Shown one piece after another: positions 51,086 to 63,700 of a stretch of DNA of 64,000 bases. Within the stretch, counting starts at the first letter, position 1, and every line of letters starts with the position of its first letter. Made by a program: the position numbers and the translations under genes. Source of the stretch: Cardiocondyla obscurior (taxonomy: Eukaryota > Arthropoda > Insecta > Hymenoptera > Formicidae); NCBI RefSeq assembly GCF_019399895.1, contig NC_091873.1, positions 6,747,501 to 6,811,500 on the forward strand, in the 5' to 3' direction. The notes beneath the pieces are model-generated. The model saw only the letters and a program-made list of their open reading frames with translations, did no database searches and was not told where the DNA came from.

Positions 51086-52178
51086 GGCAGTGACGACAGA
51101 GGGGTTAACTAAGGTGGTGGTCACGATAGGCGAGGTCCGTGCGAGAGGATGAACGGTCGTCGCTTCGGTACGATGGACCTCGACTTCGGCGTCGACGTCG
51201 CCGCTTCCGCGAGTCCGCCGATCGCAGAGCCGATCCAGACGAGGATGAAGGCGCTCGAGAGACATCTCGCCGTCCACGTCTTCCTCTACATCGCCGTCGT
51301 CGTCGCCGTCGCCGTCTTCGTCGTCGTTTTTCTCGCTCTTATCTCTCTTATCGTCGTCGCTATCGTCATCGCTGTTATTTCCATCGCCGTCGCCGGCACC
51401 GTCGCCGACGTCCCTTCGATGATGGTATCGTTTGCGCGACAGCGAGTAACGATGACTACGATAACGAAGAGAGCAGAGGTAAGGCGACGGGTGACAGTGG
51501 CTAGCGACGTCGTTGTCGTTCCTCACCACCGACGAGCTAATCTCCTCGATTGACATCCCGCTCGTCTCGCGGCATCCTCTACGGGTGACCTCTTTCTCTT
51601 GCGTTTCCTCGGCGGGGCGTGCAGCACCACCTGGGCCCGAACTCCGGCGCACGTGCCGCCGCTTCCCTGAAACCAGATACCCTGTGTTTTATCTCGGGTG
51701 AAAACTTTCGGGATCTAGCGAACCCTACCAGGCCCCACCAGGTCCGATGACAAGCAGGATGGGACGGCTGTTGGGCGGTTGGCCCGCGGGAGGACTGTTA
51801 AATTCGCTTTTCAATATATAAAGTACGCTCTTTTTCGATTCAATCACTCGCGGTCGTTTTTAACCGTTTCATATGAGCTCTTTTTGCGAAAAAAAAAATA
51901 TAAAAAATGTAAGGCGCACGAACAGAAAAATGTGAATGGTTATAAGTAATCGAGCAAGCGAGCAAGTGAAAGCGATCTTACGTTTTTATCAAATGCTGTT
52001 ATCTATATATTTATCTATATATTGTATATTAATAATATAACGCACAGTAAGTTGGCTAATTTTGGCTCTTGGATTTCTCTAAATTATTAGCGTACGTAAA
52101 GCGGGACAAAATGCAATCTATTAATTAAATGAATAATAAATATCGCGCTGCGTATCAGCAATAAAATAAAATGCACGC
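51086..52178. other. spitz upstream region with a CGTCGT-type trinucleotide tract
   Basis: 51,086-51,652 is open on the minus strand in frame with spitz and encodes an Asp/Arg-rich stretch derived from a gtcgtcgccg tract (51,290-51,420). Probably 5' UTR or promoter. 51,700-52,178 shows nothing specific. Confidence 0.5.
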
Positions 52179-52902
52179 GTATCGATAATACGTCGCCGCT
52201 GACACACACCGATTTACCGTGTTATCGTTTCGCGTATAATCACAATCGCGCATCTCAGCAGCGTGCAATTATTTAAGAATGTCGAGCCAGGTCTTTTTTT
52301 TCGGCAAAACGCCTTTCCGTCGAGACATCATTTCTCATTAGCGCACTTCATTTTCTACAGCGGGAGAATCCTACAGGCGTGAAGTCGACAAGACGAATAT
52401 TACGCTGTTTATCCGTACATCGCGTTAAATAACTGAGAACCGTATCAATCGTATCAAAATGAAATACGTCTTTCATGGAATTTTCACGTTTCGAGATTTT
52501 AACCTGTTTATAATTTACACTACGTTTTTTTTTTCCTCTCTCTCTCTTTTTTCCTCCCTCAGTTGTTCTCCTATTATCGATTTTATTTCCCATTGCAAAC
52601 CAGAGAAGTGCACGGGAGAAGAGAAATAAGTTTACGATTTTTTTTCATGCCCGAGTACGTAGCGATCCCATTATGTTACGCAATGGAACGAAGCGAAATC
52701 CCATGCATCTTGATGGACCGTGCTTATTCATTTACCGAGTTCGTTACTTAGTTGTCTTTCAAGAAATACGCGCGGGCGCGCCGGTATATACGCGTCAGCT
52801 AAACGCCAAGTTACTTTATTTCATATCATTGGCTCGCTGTTTAAAGAAGCATCGCTTGCGCGTCAGTGTGTACTTTAAAAGACGAGGTCGTCGGTGCAGA
52901 AT

Positions 52903-52989
52903 TGGACTTACGTGGACAAATGATGGACAAACGAATGCAAATTGATTAAAAAAGGAATCTTCATTTGGGGGTGCCAGCATCACACACCT
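52903..52989. mobile_element. Truncated foldback arm at the copy B breakpoint
   Basis: Starts abruptly at gacttacgtggacaaatg and runs to ccagcatcacacacct. It is joined directly to sequence matching 32,946, so 3.3 kb present in copy A is absent here. Confidence 0.8.
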
Positions 52990-54030
52990 CAACTACGAGG
53001 CTTACCGCGAAGTTAACACGGACAAATTTCGGCCACGAGCTCTAATTCAGTCCTACTAATGGTCCACGACAGTTCTTTAAGCCCGTGGGTAACGATCTAT
53101 GCGTATATTTCACAAAACAGTTACTTTTTTCCCAGCAAAAACGGACGACAAACACGGAACGACCTTACTTCGACGCGAGCAGGACAAGTTCACGGACATG
53201 ACTGCGGGACCTACGCGCATCTCCGGTTACGCACGTCTTCTTCGCAAGAAATATGTATCGAAAGATCATTAATCGATAGCGCTCGATCACGCTGGCCCGC
53301 GCAGATTTTGGGCGGTCAACTAAATATAAAAATTTACGTGACACGTTACAAACTACTTGCACGTCAATTTAGAATTCAATAAAATCGACCTGGCAGTTAC
53401 ACAACCATTAATTAATTGCATTTTAATTACTATACTTGAACAAATGTTTTTATTAATTAGAGAAAAAGAAAAATAAGATGGATTAAATCATGAATGTAAT
53501 TTACTTTGATAGAAATAAAAATTAACGATCAATTATTTTATGTCTTAAATATAAGAAATTAATTTCAAAAAAATAAAAAGAAATATAATATATAGAATAT
53601 AAACGTAAAAGAAATAAAAATGCGACAATACGCTGGAAATTCGACAAGCCGCTTCATCTCGCGATAAGCTTGGAAAACTCGATATCAATTTCATGTTTTA
53701 CTCTGTCGACAATAAGATTAATTAATAAAAATTAATTTTGGTGAGTATTATTGTGCCAGTCGATTATATTTAAATTAATGATACGATTAAACAAATTGTT
53801 CGAATGTTTGCAGTATTATAACTATTATGTCGAAATTTATAAATATCACGCAAACATGCGACTCTAACCTCTTCATCAATAACTGCATTCATTTTATACT
53901 TTCCGCTTTAAAAGTGAAATAGTCGTGTAAATCTAAATATTGAAAAAAAAAGAAGCAGAGCGTAGTTAAAAAAAAGAGCCTTTTACCTAACGTCTTACCT
54001 TTTACGTAATGTATTATAATTCTTTCAGAA

Positions 54031-55089
54031 ATGGCACAAGTATTGAATACATTAATTCTGAATAGACATATTTATTTTGTCGTCAAGAACACTAAAAGAT
54101 TCGCTGGTCACAGCAAGTGGGCGAACATTAAACACATTAAGGAAGAAAACGATCACAAACGTATGTTGCTATTTCATCATCTAAAACTGCAAATGAGGAT
54201 TGCTATACAAGGTATGGTATTCAAACACTAGGACAATTAAGTTATACCTTCTAAAAGAATGACGTTTTACATATAAAATATAATGTATCCTTTCAGAGGG
54301 TGGTTCTACAAAACCTAGTGACAATTTAAAGTTATCAAAAACTATCGATCGAGCTAAAAAAGCAAATATGCCTATTGCATCAATAAAGGACTTTCTAGAC
54401 AGAATGGAGGCACGCAAAGATAAGAACCATACGAATATCCAAGAAATTCGCGGGCCAAGTGGTTATGCCATGATCGTACGTTATACGACAGACAATCCCA
54501 AGGCATTTATATGTGAGCTTAACTCAAAAATTAAAAAAACCAAGTATGAACGCAATATATATATATATATTCCAGACACATATATAAAGTGTAGATATAT
54601 AAAAACAGTAACAAAATGTTACTTTGTTATATAATACTTATTTTTTTCTTACTTTGTACAGGGGAAAAGCTTCAGAGACTGTGAAAAATTTATTTACTCA
54701 TGTAGGTAATATTATAGTTGAAAAAAAAGATAACTTGGAAAAAGCTACAGAAGATGCTATTAATGTTGGTGCAGAAGATGTGGAAGAATTTGAAGAAAAT
54801 GACATGGAATACTTTCAGGTATCTAACAAGAGCAGATTTTTTTAACTATTTAATTATTATATATTAAATTTACAATTTTTTGTTGCAGTTTAAATGTGAT
54901 CCGAAAGTCTTATTAAAAACGAAACAACTTTTAAAAGAACGTCAATATTCTATAATCTCAGCAGAAGAAGATTATATAGCAAAAACTGTAGTAGAATTAA
55001 ATGAATCAGATTTGAAAGCTGCTTTTCTAATACGCGAGAAAGTTCTAAGTTTAGAAGATGTCAGTCATATTTATGATAATTTAGAATAG
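54031..55089 (+). CDS. TACO1: TACO1 / YebC-family translational activator of cytochrome c oxidase (intact copy)
   Basis: Mitochondrial YebC/PmpR (DUF28) family protein. In animals TACO1 promotes mitochondrial translation of COX1. Exons 54031-54211, 54297-54543, 54662-54818 and 54889-55089 total 786 nt (261 aa), close to the usual family length. A basic N-terminus that could act as a mitochondrial presequence leads into the YebC signature AGHSKWANIKHIK at about residue 25. Further family features are the EGG..KPSDN, RAKKANMP and GPSGYAMIV segments, then an acidic ENDMEYFQF region near the domain junction. An acceptor-like cag ends two bases before the ATG, so a 5'UTR intron is likely. It converges on PINX1 with 51 bp between the stop codons. 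A fragmentary duplicate lies at 37,216-37,557, where the start region is deleted, so this is the only complete copy here. Confidence 0.95.
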
Positions 55090-55140
55090 AATATATTTAA
55101 GAAAAAAATATGTATATATAAATTTTACAATACAGAAACG

Positions 55141-57918
55141 CTATTCTAGACGTAATTCTTCACACGGCTCGGCATCTGTACCATATCCTTTTATTTGATG
55201 AATATTAGAACCGGGGAACTCTAATATTGCGTCATTGTGGAAAAGTGTTATCAGCATCCTTTTAGACATCCTTGCTTTTACACTCCAGGGACTATTGACT
55301 ACGTTCTCAATAGCATCAGTCATTTCGCTCTTTTTTGACGATGTATCGGCAGTCTCCACAATTTCTATTTCTTCTTTTCTTGTAACATTTATATCTGTAA
55401 CTTCTTCATAAGAAATTTCGATGTTGGATACATTTTTGTCTTTTGATTTCGTATGTTTTTTCTCCTTTTTCGTTAATTTTGTGATATTTGGATCTTGTTC
55501 TTTATTAGCGTTTTCCTTATCGGAAATTTCCCTGTCTACATTACTTATATCAGTTTGGCTTAAACAGTCTTCCTTACTGATACTTTTCCTTTTTTTCTTT
55601 TTATGTTTAATTTTTTCTAATGGTGCTTCTTTTTCTTCTTCATCTTTCGTAGTTGTAGGAGCTTGCGATGTTTCAGTTATCATTATACTTTTATTTCCGT
55701 CTTCCGATTGTTGTCTTGAATTTAATTCATCTAATATTTGGATATCTTGATTATTAATTTCTGTTTGAATCGTATGTTTTTCATGCTTGCAGTTTTCGTT
55801 ATCTTTCTTTTTTTTCTTTTTATCTTTTTTTGTATTTGTTATTTCTCCTTCTTTATTTTTTTTATCTTTCTTAGTCTTTTTGCTACTACTTGTCTCGTTA
55901 ATTTCAATATCTGTTTTTTTATTTGCGACATAAAGTACGGTAATTTCTTCAGCTTCGGGTTTTTTCTCCTCTTTCTCTTTCTTTTTCTTTTTTTTCTTCT
56001 TCGATTTTTCTCCAGTGTCCGTTTCTTCATTTTCAACAATACTAATATCCAAAGTATCGTCGTATTCAGAGTTAACTTCCGTCATTTCTCTTTCTGGTGA
56101 CTCTTGGATTGTTTCTAAATTAGACGTTTTACGTATTTTCCTTTTTTTGGTTTTTTTATTTTTGTATTCATTTAACTCATTATCGTTAATTTCATCTTGT
56201 AATATTTGGACATCTAACGCTTCATTAACAATCCCATTTGTTACAGAAGTTGAAGTGCTCTCGTGTTTCCGTTTCTTCTTGCTCTTCTTATTTTCGACTT
56301 CAAATTTATCCAACGTAGCTTCTCCTTTTTCTTTTAGCGGAATTTATATCATATTCGAATAACATAACATGATCACTAAATGTAACGCGTTTTTTATCGT
56401 TTTTCTCGTCGGTTAGATCTAAACCACAATTTTCAAGACCAAACTCGGTTCTAAATACTTCGAATTCTTTGCCATTACAATCCTTTTCGGGACTTGTATC
56501 TAAATTAAGAGCTGGATTAATAAAACCGATTTTTCTATTACTATCAATAATTTCAGTTTTTAATTTTTTTCTATTATGTTTAGTTGTTTCAACAATATGT
56601 GAACTATCATTTTCAAATTTCTTCTTTCTTTTTTTTGTAGTTTTTGTAGAGAAATTCTCAACGTCGTAAGTATTTTCTATCGAAGTATTTAAACCCAAGC
56701 AAGGATTATCAAAAGCAAAATTGCTCTTTTCGTCAGAATCTTTTAATATTCCCGACTGGGATTGCGACGCGTTTGTTTTTAATGTATATCCAAAACCAAC
56801 ATGCTGAACGTTTTCACTTTCAGAGTCGGTTATTTGATTTTCAGACATATTATTTGATAAGCTTATATTATCGTTCAATTTTACATGATATTTTGAATAA
56901 TTAGACATATTATTATAGTTCGATTTAAATTTAAAGTAGTCATTCATGTTACCTTCATTAATTGTGACCACTCCATACCAATTATCTTTGGAACCAGAAG
57001 CTTCCGTCTTACAAACGCTATCATTTCTTTTTACTTTTCCTTCATTGTTCTCAGTTAATTCCTTTTGACCGAATATATTTGCCAATTCCTTTGACTTATA
57101 TTTATTAACGTCTTTGCCACGTGTAAATTTTTTATAACTGCAAATTTAAAAAATTTGTAATATATAATAAGAAATTTAAGAAATATTTATTAATATTATT
57201 TTAAGAAAAAGATATTTATAAAAATCTTTGTACAATATCACATAAGATTTTGTTTAAATCTAAATGTACTAAAATATATTAATATATCGTAATTGTAGCA
57301 TCAAAAAAATAATATATTGCTTACTGAACGCGAGCGTGACTCTGCTTAGATTTCTGCTCAATAGATTGTCCACTAAGACTAATGTCTCCATTTTTAACAG
57401 CATCTTGACTTTCAACACCATTAAGTTGCTGTAGAAAATTGTCAAATTTTTCTTTATTTTCCGTCCATGGTTGAAAACTATTGTCATAACCTATACCTTA
57501 AAAAAAAAAAAAAAAAAAATATTAAATTCTAAATATAATATTTCCATAATAATTTACTGTTATATAATATATATAAAAAATCTATAAATTAAATCTAAAA
57601 ATCTAAAAATTACAAGTTGTTTTACGTACCTGTTGTATTACTTCTGTATTGCATACGAGAAAATTCTGTAATGCCTTGCTCATTAGCACCGAGTCCTTTA
57701 CCTTTTGTCCAGCCCATCTTCTCCAACATTCTTTGGCCAAACTTGTTTGAATCTGTATCATTACACACATATTAATTAAAAAAAACATGAAACAAGAGAC
57801 CAATAATTTTTTATCCGTAGATATAATATATTTTAAAATATTCACCTTCGACCCACCATTTCCCTCGTGGATTGAGAGTCCACTTTTGTTTGTGCCGGCG
57901 CTCTGCGAGCATGGACAT
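55141..57918 (-). CDS. PINX1: PINX1-like G-patch protein, with a 2-bp frameshift in the last exon
   Basis: Homologue of PIN2/TERF1-interacting telomerase inhibitor 1 (yeast Gno1/Pxr1), a nucleolar G-patch protein of ribosome and telomerase biology. Exons (minus): 57918-57846, 57752-57630, 57496-57325, 57137-55141. The N-terminus MSMLAERRHKQKW matches the family. The G-patch starts near residue 29 with FGQRMLEKMGWTKGKGLG, and the conserved KKFTRGKD element is at about 125-132. A very Lys/Glu-rich tail follows. At 56,326-56,335 two T runs are each one base shorter than in the duplicate (38,431-38,442). As written, the frame ends at 56,306 after 399 aa, still longer than human PINX1 (328 aa) and with both conserved motifs. 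The remaining open frame, 56,313-55,141, encodes a 390-residue lysine-rich tail. This is either real truncation or a homopolymer sequence error. Convergent with TACO1; divergent promoter shared with the ICE1 remnant. Confidence 0.85.
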
Positions 57919-58442
57919 GCTAACAGATTCAATTTTCAATCTAAGCAGAGCAATCAAGCGTTATTAACTGCGACGGAATCTCACTATTTAAAAGATATAA
58001 ATTCTAGAAGCAGTTCTTTCTTTCTTACCAGATAAAACTTGTCCTGGAAAAGTTCTGGCCTGGTGAAACAACCACCAGGATGCTGGACGCGATAATTGTG
58101 GCCAAATTATAAAGTCCAGGACGACTGTTTGAGATCTTGCTAACTGTACGGTAGCCAAAAAAGATCTGAGGCGTTTGAGGGGAACATTCATGTTCCGCGT
58201 GCTCTTACAGAAATGCGCGTGAGGAGAAACGGCGCAGAGAAGCGCGTAAACGCAAGACCAACGCGCAGGTCCGAAACATAGGCGCGGGTCTGATACATAG
58301 GCAACATAGGCGCAGGCCCATAATATAATGTAACTGAACACGGAAATTGACAGCGGGAAAAGTATCTGTATTCACTTGAAGCAATGTGCGGAGAATCAAC
58401 GTTTTTCCGAAATAAGTATTACGTATTATCATTTAGTGCAAT
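57919..58442. promoter_or_regulatory. Bidirectional promoter between PINX1 (-) and the ICE1 remnant (+)
   Basis: 524 bp between divergent start codons, with more CpG than the surrounding introns and no TATA box evident. It includes a short repeated motif (cataggcgc/cataggcgcagg, 58,275-58,318). Copy B has about 9 bp extra in that motif compared with copy A. The promoter role is inferred from the divergent gene arrangement. Confidence 0.5.
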
Positions 58443-58978
58443 ATGGATGACAATGGCACATATTTTCCCAATTTCACAGACAGTATTGTGAGTATTAAGA
58501 ATTGCGTATCTTTGCCGAGATTTAATTACGCAAAGGTGCACGCGGTTGACAATGTGACACCGAGTCAGGTTATGTCCGACTATTCTGCCGGTTAAAAGTA
58601 TTATTTCTGAATTATAATGGTGAAAAACTTTTCTGTCAAACTGATTCTTTTATTAGATACATTACGAAGAACACAGATATCTCGCGTCTTTAAAGACTTT
58701 AAACAATCTGCAATGGATAAAGTAAGAGAGCTGGAACTTGTAAGTGATAATTTTACCATTTAAAAAATACATAATATATTATTAGTTTACTTTTTAATTA
58801 TTTTTGAAATGATAAAGTAACAGCTGTCTGTAAATATAAAAAGATTGTAATTTTTTAAGCTAGTATTAATTTTATTTATTATTGTACTTTGCAAATAATA
58901 TTTTTTTAATTTTAGAAAATTACAGAAAATAAACTAAACAGTGAAAAATTAATGAATGAGATAAATAAATATAAAATA
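58443..58978 (+). pseudogene. ICE1 5' remnant (copy B)
   Basis: Copy of the beginning of the ICE1-like gene. Exon 1 (58,443-58,487) with its donor is kept. The sequence equal to about 40,829-41,357 is then deleted; the junction is near 58,707 with a short overlap of tc. The end of exon 3 (to 58,740), intron 3 and the start of exon 4 follow, and similarity stops at 58,978 inside exon 4, which is the right-hand boundary of the duplication. With exons 2 and most of 3 missing and nothing downstream, it cannot encode the protein. It may still be transcribed from the promoter shared with PINX1. Confidence 0.9.
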
Positions 58979-60732
58979 GTAATTAATGTTACAAACTTTT
59001 ATTTTTGAGTCGTTATTTTAAACTTTAGTTTACCATTTTCTGATGACATTATTTATGGAGATTGACAATTTTGACAGTAAATAGAAAGCCCATTTATTTA
59101 ACTAATAATTAAATTTTATGCTATATTTAATATGTTATAATTAATTAAATTTTAATTTCGATGAGGATCTTATTAAATGGTTGTGGCCAGTTGTCTCTCT
59201 CTATTACAATTGTATAAGTAATATACTTATATCATATAATGCATTCTAATTTCATGTTCAATTTATTGTTTGAAAAATAAGGTATAATTAAAAATTAATA
59301 AAAACCATCCATATCTAATTTGAAGAAAAGGTTGTAATAAATGCATAGTAACATTAAATATTACTTAACAAGAGAGAAATCTTAACTTTGCAAATTAATA
59401 AATAATGTAAATAATTAATGAAAGTGTTAATGGACAAACAATCATTTCTTTAACTTAAATAGTTTTACTAAATTTGTAGATACTTAACACTAACAATAAG
59501 AACACTTATGCATGTACTCACAAAATATAAAACAGAAAATACATATATATCAAATAATTTTTCTATATCTAACATTTAATACAAATATTAAAATAAAAAA
59601 GTAATGTTTCTGTCTTAGCCATGATTTTTATACAAAAAAAAAACAATTATTATGGATCATTAATAAGTATGAATTGTGTACCTTACATTATATATGTAGT
59701 TGTGATTTATTTTTATAATTGTAAGATATTAAAATAAATCGTTATCTTATTTAAGCCACAAACACGTTGAATGAGTACAATCGCGTACACAAATGTAAAT
59801 GTTTAATAAAATATAACATGATACTTCTCTTTTTATTTCAGCATATACGAACATAACGATAGAAATTATCGAGAAAATTATTTCAAAACACGTTAAAGAC
59901 AAGCATGCCAAAACTAATTACTCATTTAAATCGAGTTGTGCATTTTTCTTTTCATATTTATTACAGATATATTATGACAGCGCATTAAAGATATACCTAT
60001 TCGTGTACGAGTGTAGTACAAACTATAAATTCCAATATGTCATGACGTTTATCTAAATGACTAATGGCTCGTGCACATACAATACTTTATATATAAATTG
60101 CGGTATGCGGTACTGAAATACTGAAGTATCAAAGCATGACGCGATATATCCTTTTGTTCTTATTATCTTTGTAAGTAGTTTTATACGATGTATAAAGTAC
60201 GTTTTGAATCTAGCGATTACATGTACGCTACATCTACTTAAAATGGATATCGCCGTTTTATTGCACAAAAAAATTATTAAATAAAAAATTACAAGTATAA
60301 TGTACGAAATCACAATATAAGACATCAAATTGTGATATTATATAATTTCGTAAACTTTCATAAACGCATTTGTGCTCTTCTAACAGGTCTGTGTTTTCCT
60401 TGCCAAAGCTCATTTTTTAAGAGAAAATGCGAAAGCATCTTTAAGTAACAGATAAATTAGAAATAAGCAATTTAACGAGAAAAGTACTCCGAATTGATAA
60501 AAAGTAACGTGTAAAAGTGTACGTAAATCATAAAAAAATAATGTTAACGCTGTAAAGCTTTTCGTTACTACTGTCTCGTATTCTGAATCTTATGCTCATT
60601 ATTTTTTTCTTGTTTTTTTTTCGAATATGTTTATACAGAAATCTGATAACGATGAAGATAAAAGACGCTAAAGGCGCAAAAGCCTTTCTGCTTTTCGACA
60701 TTAAAGGCGTAAAAGCATTATATGATAGTTGT
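58979..60732. other. AT-rich spacer between the ICE1 remnant and Rep
   Basis: No repeat, exon or domain recognised. The Rep 3' UTR probably occupies its right part. Confidence 0.5.
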
Positions 60733-63700
60733 TCATTCTTCTTCCTTTTCGGCCTTCTCGACATCTTGTTTCTCTTCACCCTCGGCAATATCACCACCCT
60801 CGAATTTTGGACCTGGTGCTTCCTCCCCTTCTAAAACAATTTCTTCGGGATCGGGCGCGCGTGGTAAAAAGTCTTCGTCTGGATACATAGACTTAAAAAT
60901 ATTTTTAGCCTAAAAAAAGCCAAGTATTAAAAAATTATTAAATTTAAAATACTACTTAATAATACATGCCTGATTTACAGCAAAATCGAAGTCAAGCTCA
61001 AGATCCGGTCCAGAACATAGATATATGTTGCTCGGTGCAGAATCGCTTAGTTTAATATCACTTGCAGGTAAATTTAGGTACAAAGACCATAATACCTGGG
61101 GTATGGGATATTCAGTTTCTCCTTTCTCTTGTCGATCGTCCTAGTGTGATTATTCAATTTAAAATATCGCGTTTACTTTTAAATATATAATTTTTATATC
61201 TTTTTATGTCTTCGATATTTAAAGATATAGTTAAATTACCGGTAATTTTTGTAAAGATATTTTACCTGAAGGTGTCGTTTATCAGGGGAGACTGTTTGAG
61301 TATGAGAATCAGAAGGGCTACGTACAGCATTGGGGTCAAGTGGTTCTGCTCTCAGAAACTTATTCACGACATATGCCAGATCCTCCTTCGCGTTTTTAGT
61401 ACGTTTGCATGTCATATGAATTATGACTAAAAAAAAGACAAAAAAAAATATATATATATAATCCAGTATCGATCAACTTTGAATATATTCGCATTATCAC
61501 ACTTACACAATCCTTGAGGGCAAGCATTAGTAGATGGTCCCAATTCGATCAATGTAACGGCTTCTTGATCTGGTTTTTCCGGTGGATAATACAAAAGAGT
61601 TAGACTTTCTTTTTCACCTTGCATAATTGACCTGTAAAAGCGAAAAGTATAACGTCTCCAGTGATACATATTGTATTTGTACATACTACTCATTACTTGT
61701 AAAAAAAAAAAAAAAAAAATTAAGAAAATACCTATCAGTGATGAAAATTCCGCGCGAGATTTGATTTTCTCCCTCAGAGGCTACGATTTCTGGTGGCAAA
61801 TGACCCTGCCCTACAACTAAATGCTCCAAAGCCAATCTCTGTCTCCCACTGATAATGGCCTTGCATTTATCTTCATTAACTATCACGCCGTCTAATTGTC
61901 TCTTTAAGCAGTAAATTCCACCAAAGACTGCACACAGTCTAAAAAGTAAAATTTCCATTTTTAAGCAGAGCTATAAAAAGGCAGTCACCACAATTACGAT
62001 TACTTGTAATTGATAATCATGTTTTTTTTTTTATTACAAACAATCGTAATCATCCAGTTATTGATTACCAAAGTAGTCACTACTTTTACAGCTTTATTTT
62101 TAAGTTATCATGTGTCGAACGAAGAATTTCGCTTTCAAATACGTACCTGCAAAAACATTGAGGCAGTTCTCCGCTTCCGTACATAGGCCATAAGAAGGGT
62201 GTATTCCCATAACGACCGAGACTATTAAGAAAATGTTTCGTACGATTAACACCGTCTCTACATGACGTTTTGTTCGTCGCCATTGCAATAGCTTGCATAA
62301 CATAATGCTGAACTATAGGTGTAAGATTTTTCGTATTAAGATATTCTAAGAACGTTTTATCACGGAAACCTGGAAATTATTAAACAGGACGCGTTATTAT
62401 TACGTCAGAATATAAATAATTTAGGTATACTTGTATATTAACACGTACCATCGAACTCTGGACTATCAGCACCCTGCTCCATGCAGGAAGTAAGGAGCTG
62501 CATCAACATTCTCTTCTCGACCACGCTAACAGTCTTATTAGCAAATACATCGGCTCGAGAGCAAGGGACTTGGGTAAGTTTGCCGTCCATGAAAGTGGCA
62601 ACTCTAGAGACCGCGCGGAACTCGGCGTAACGTGCGATGTTGCTAGAAATCAATAGTTCTACTAATTCACCACGGGCGAATAATAACTGCAATAAGAATC
62701 ACATGTCACATGTGTGTGTGTGTGTGCGTGTGTGTATGTATATATATATATCTATATATATATATACAAAAAATTAATATTTATCTACAAGTGTCTGCAG
62801 TCTTACTTTAGGCGCCAGATCGATATTAAATCTTCTATATTCCTTCTTGATACGGTCTATGCTCCACTGTTTTACATTCTCCTTTTTATCAGCCTTGTCC
62901 TGATCAGTCTTTTCCGCACCCTCGACTGTGGCGCAGTCTCCAGAACTCTCAGTTTGAGTGTCTTTCGAAGAGACATCAGGTAAATCTGCATCACTGTATG
63001 AGAAAGGAGACTAGTTAACATATACGCGATAATATCTGAATTAATTAAAGAATTAATTTATGCAGATTATTTCTTACTTAGAAATATACCAAATTTCGCC
63101 AATGTTTTCGACGGTGGAATATTGATCACTAGCCTTCAAAAACTTTTCATCTTTTTTCAAATCAACATTTGGATTCCTAGTAGGATTACTTTTGACCAAC
63201 TTTAAATCTTCTATCCACTTTTGCAAGCCATCAAAGTTAAATGTAGCCCACAGACCTCCATAGTATTCGTTGCTGAAAAAAAATAAATAAAAATATAACT
63301 TAGTAATTCAGAAATATTACCTTGATTACAAACAGATTTTCATATCTTGTAAGGATATAGAAAATTCCTTATCCCTAACAAATATATTGTACATGATAAA
63401 AAATCAGTAGGTATATTTAATTATTTCTTATTTTTCTGAAATACACACAAGGTTATCTTCTACATCAAAAAAAAATTACTCAATCAACATATATCGAGAC
63501 AAGGTGCCTAACAACATTATTTAACATAATTCCAGCATATGTTTCCATGATTTAACGAATATTACATTTAATGACTAATTCCTACAATCTTATGCTCTCT
63601 GTATTTAAATTGTAAATATATGTCAGGTGACAGATCTCAAGCCCAAGATGGAAAAGAAGAAGAATAAAAGAGACACCTGGTCCACTTTACCTGTCTAGAT

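Larger units (their letters stand above)
52179..58978 (+). repeat. Segmental duplication, copy B (probable daughter)
   Basis: Same orientation as copy A, on the other side of spitz. It holds complete TACO1, nearly complete PINX1 and a 5' remnant of ICE1. Sequence present here but missing from A: 53,847-54,083 (TACO1 start) and about 54,426-55,455 (rest of TACO1 and the PINX1 3' end). Its left edge lies about 1.1 kb upstream of the spitz start codon. Its right edge lies inside ICE1 exon 4. Confidence 0.9.
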
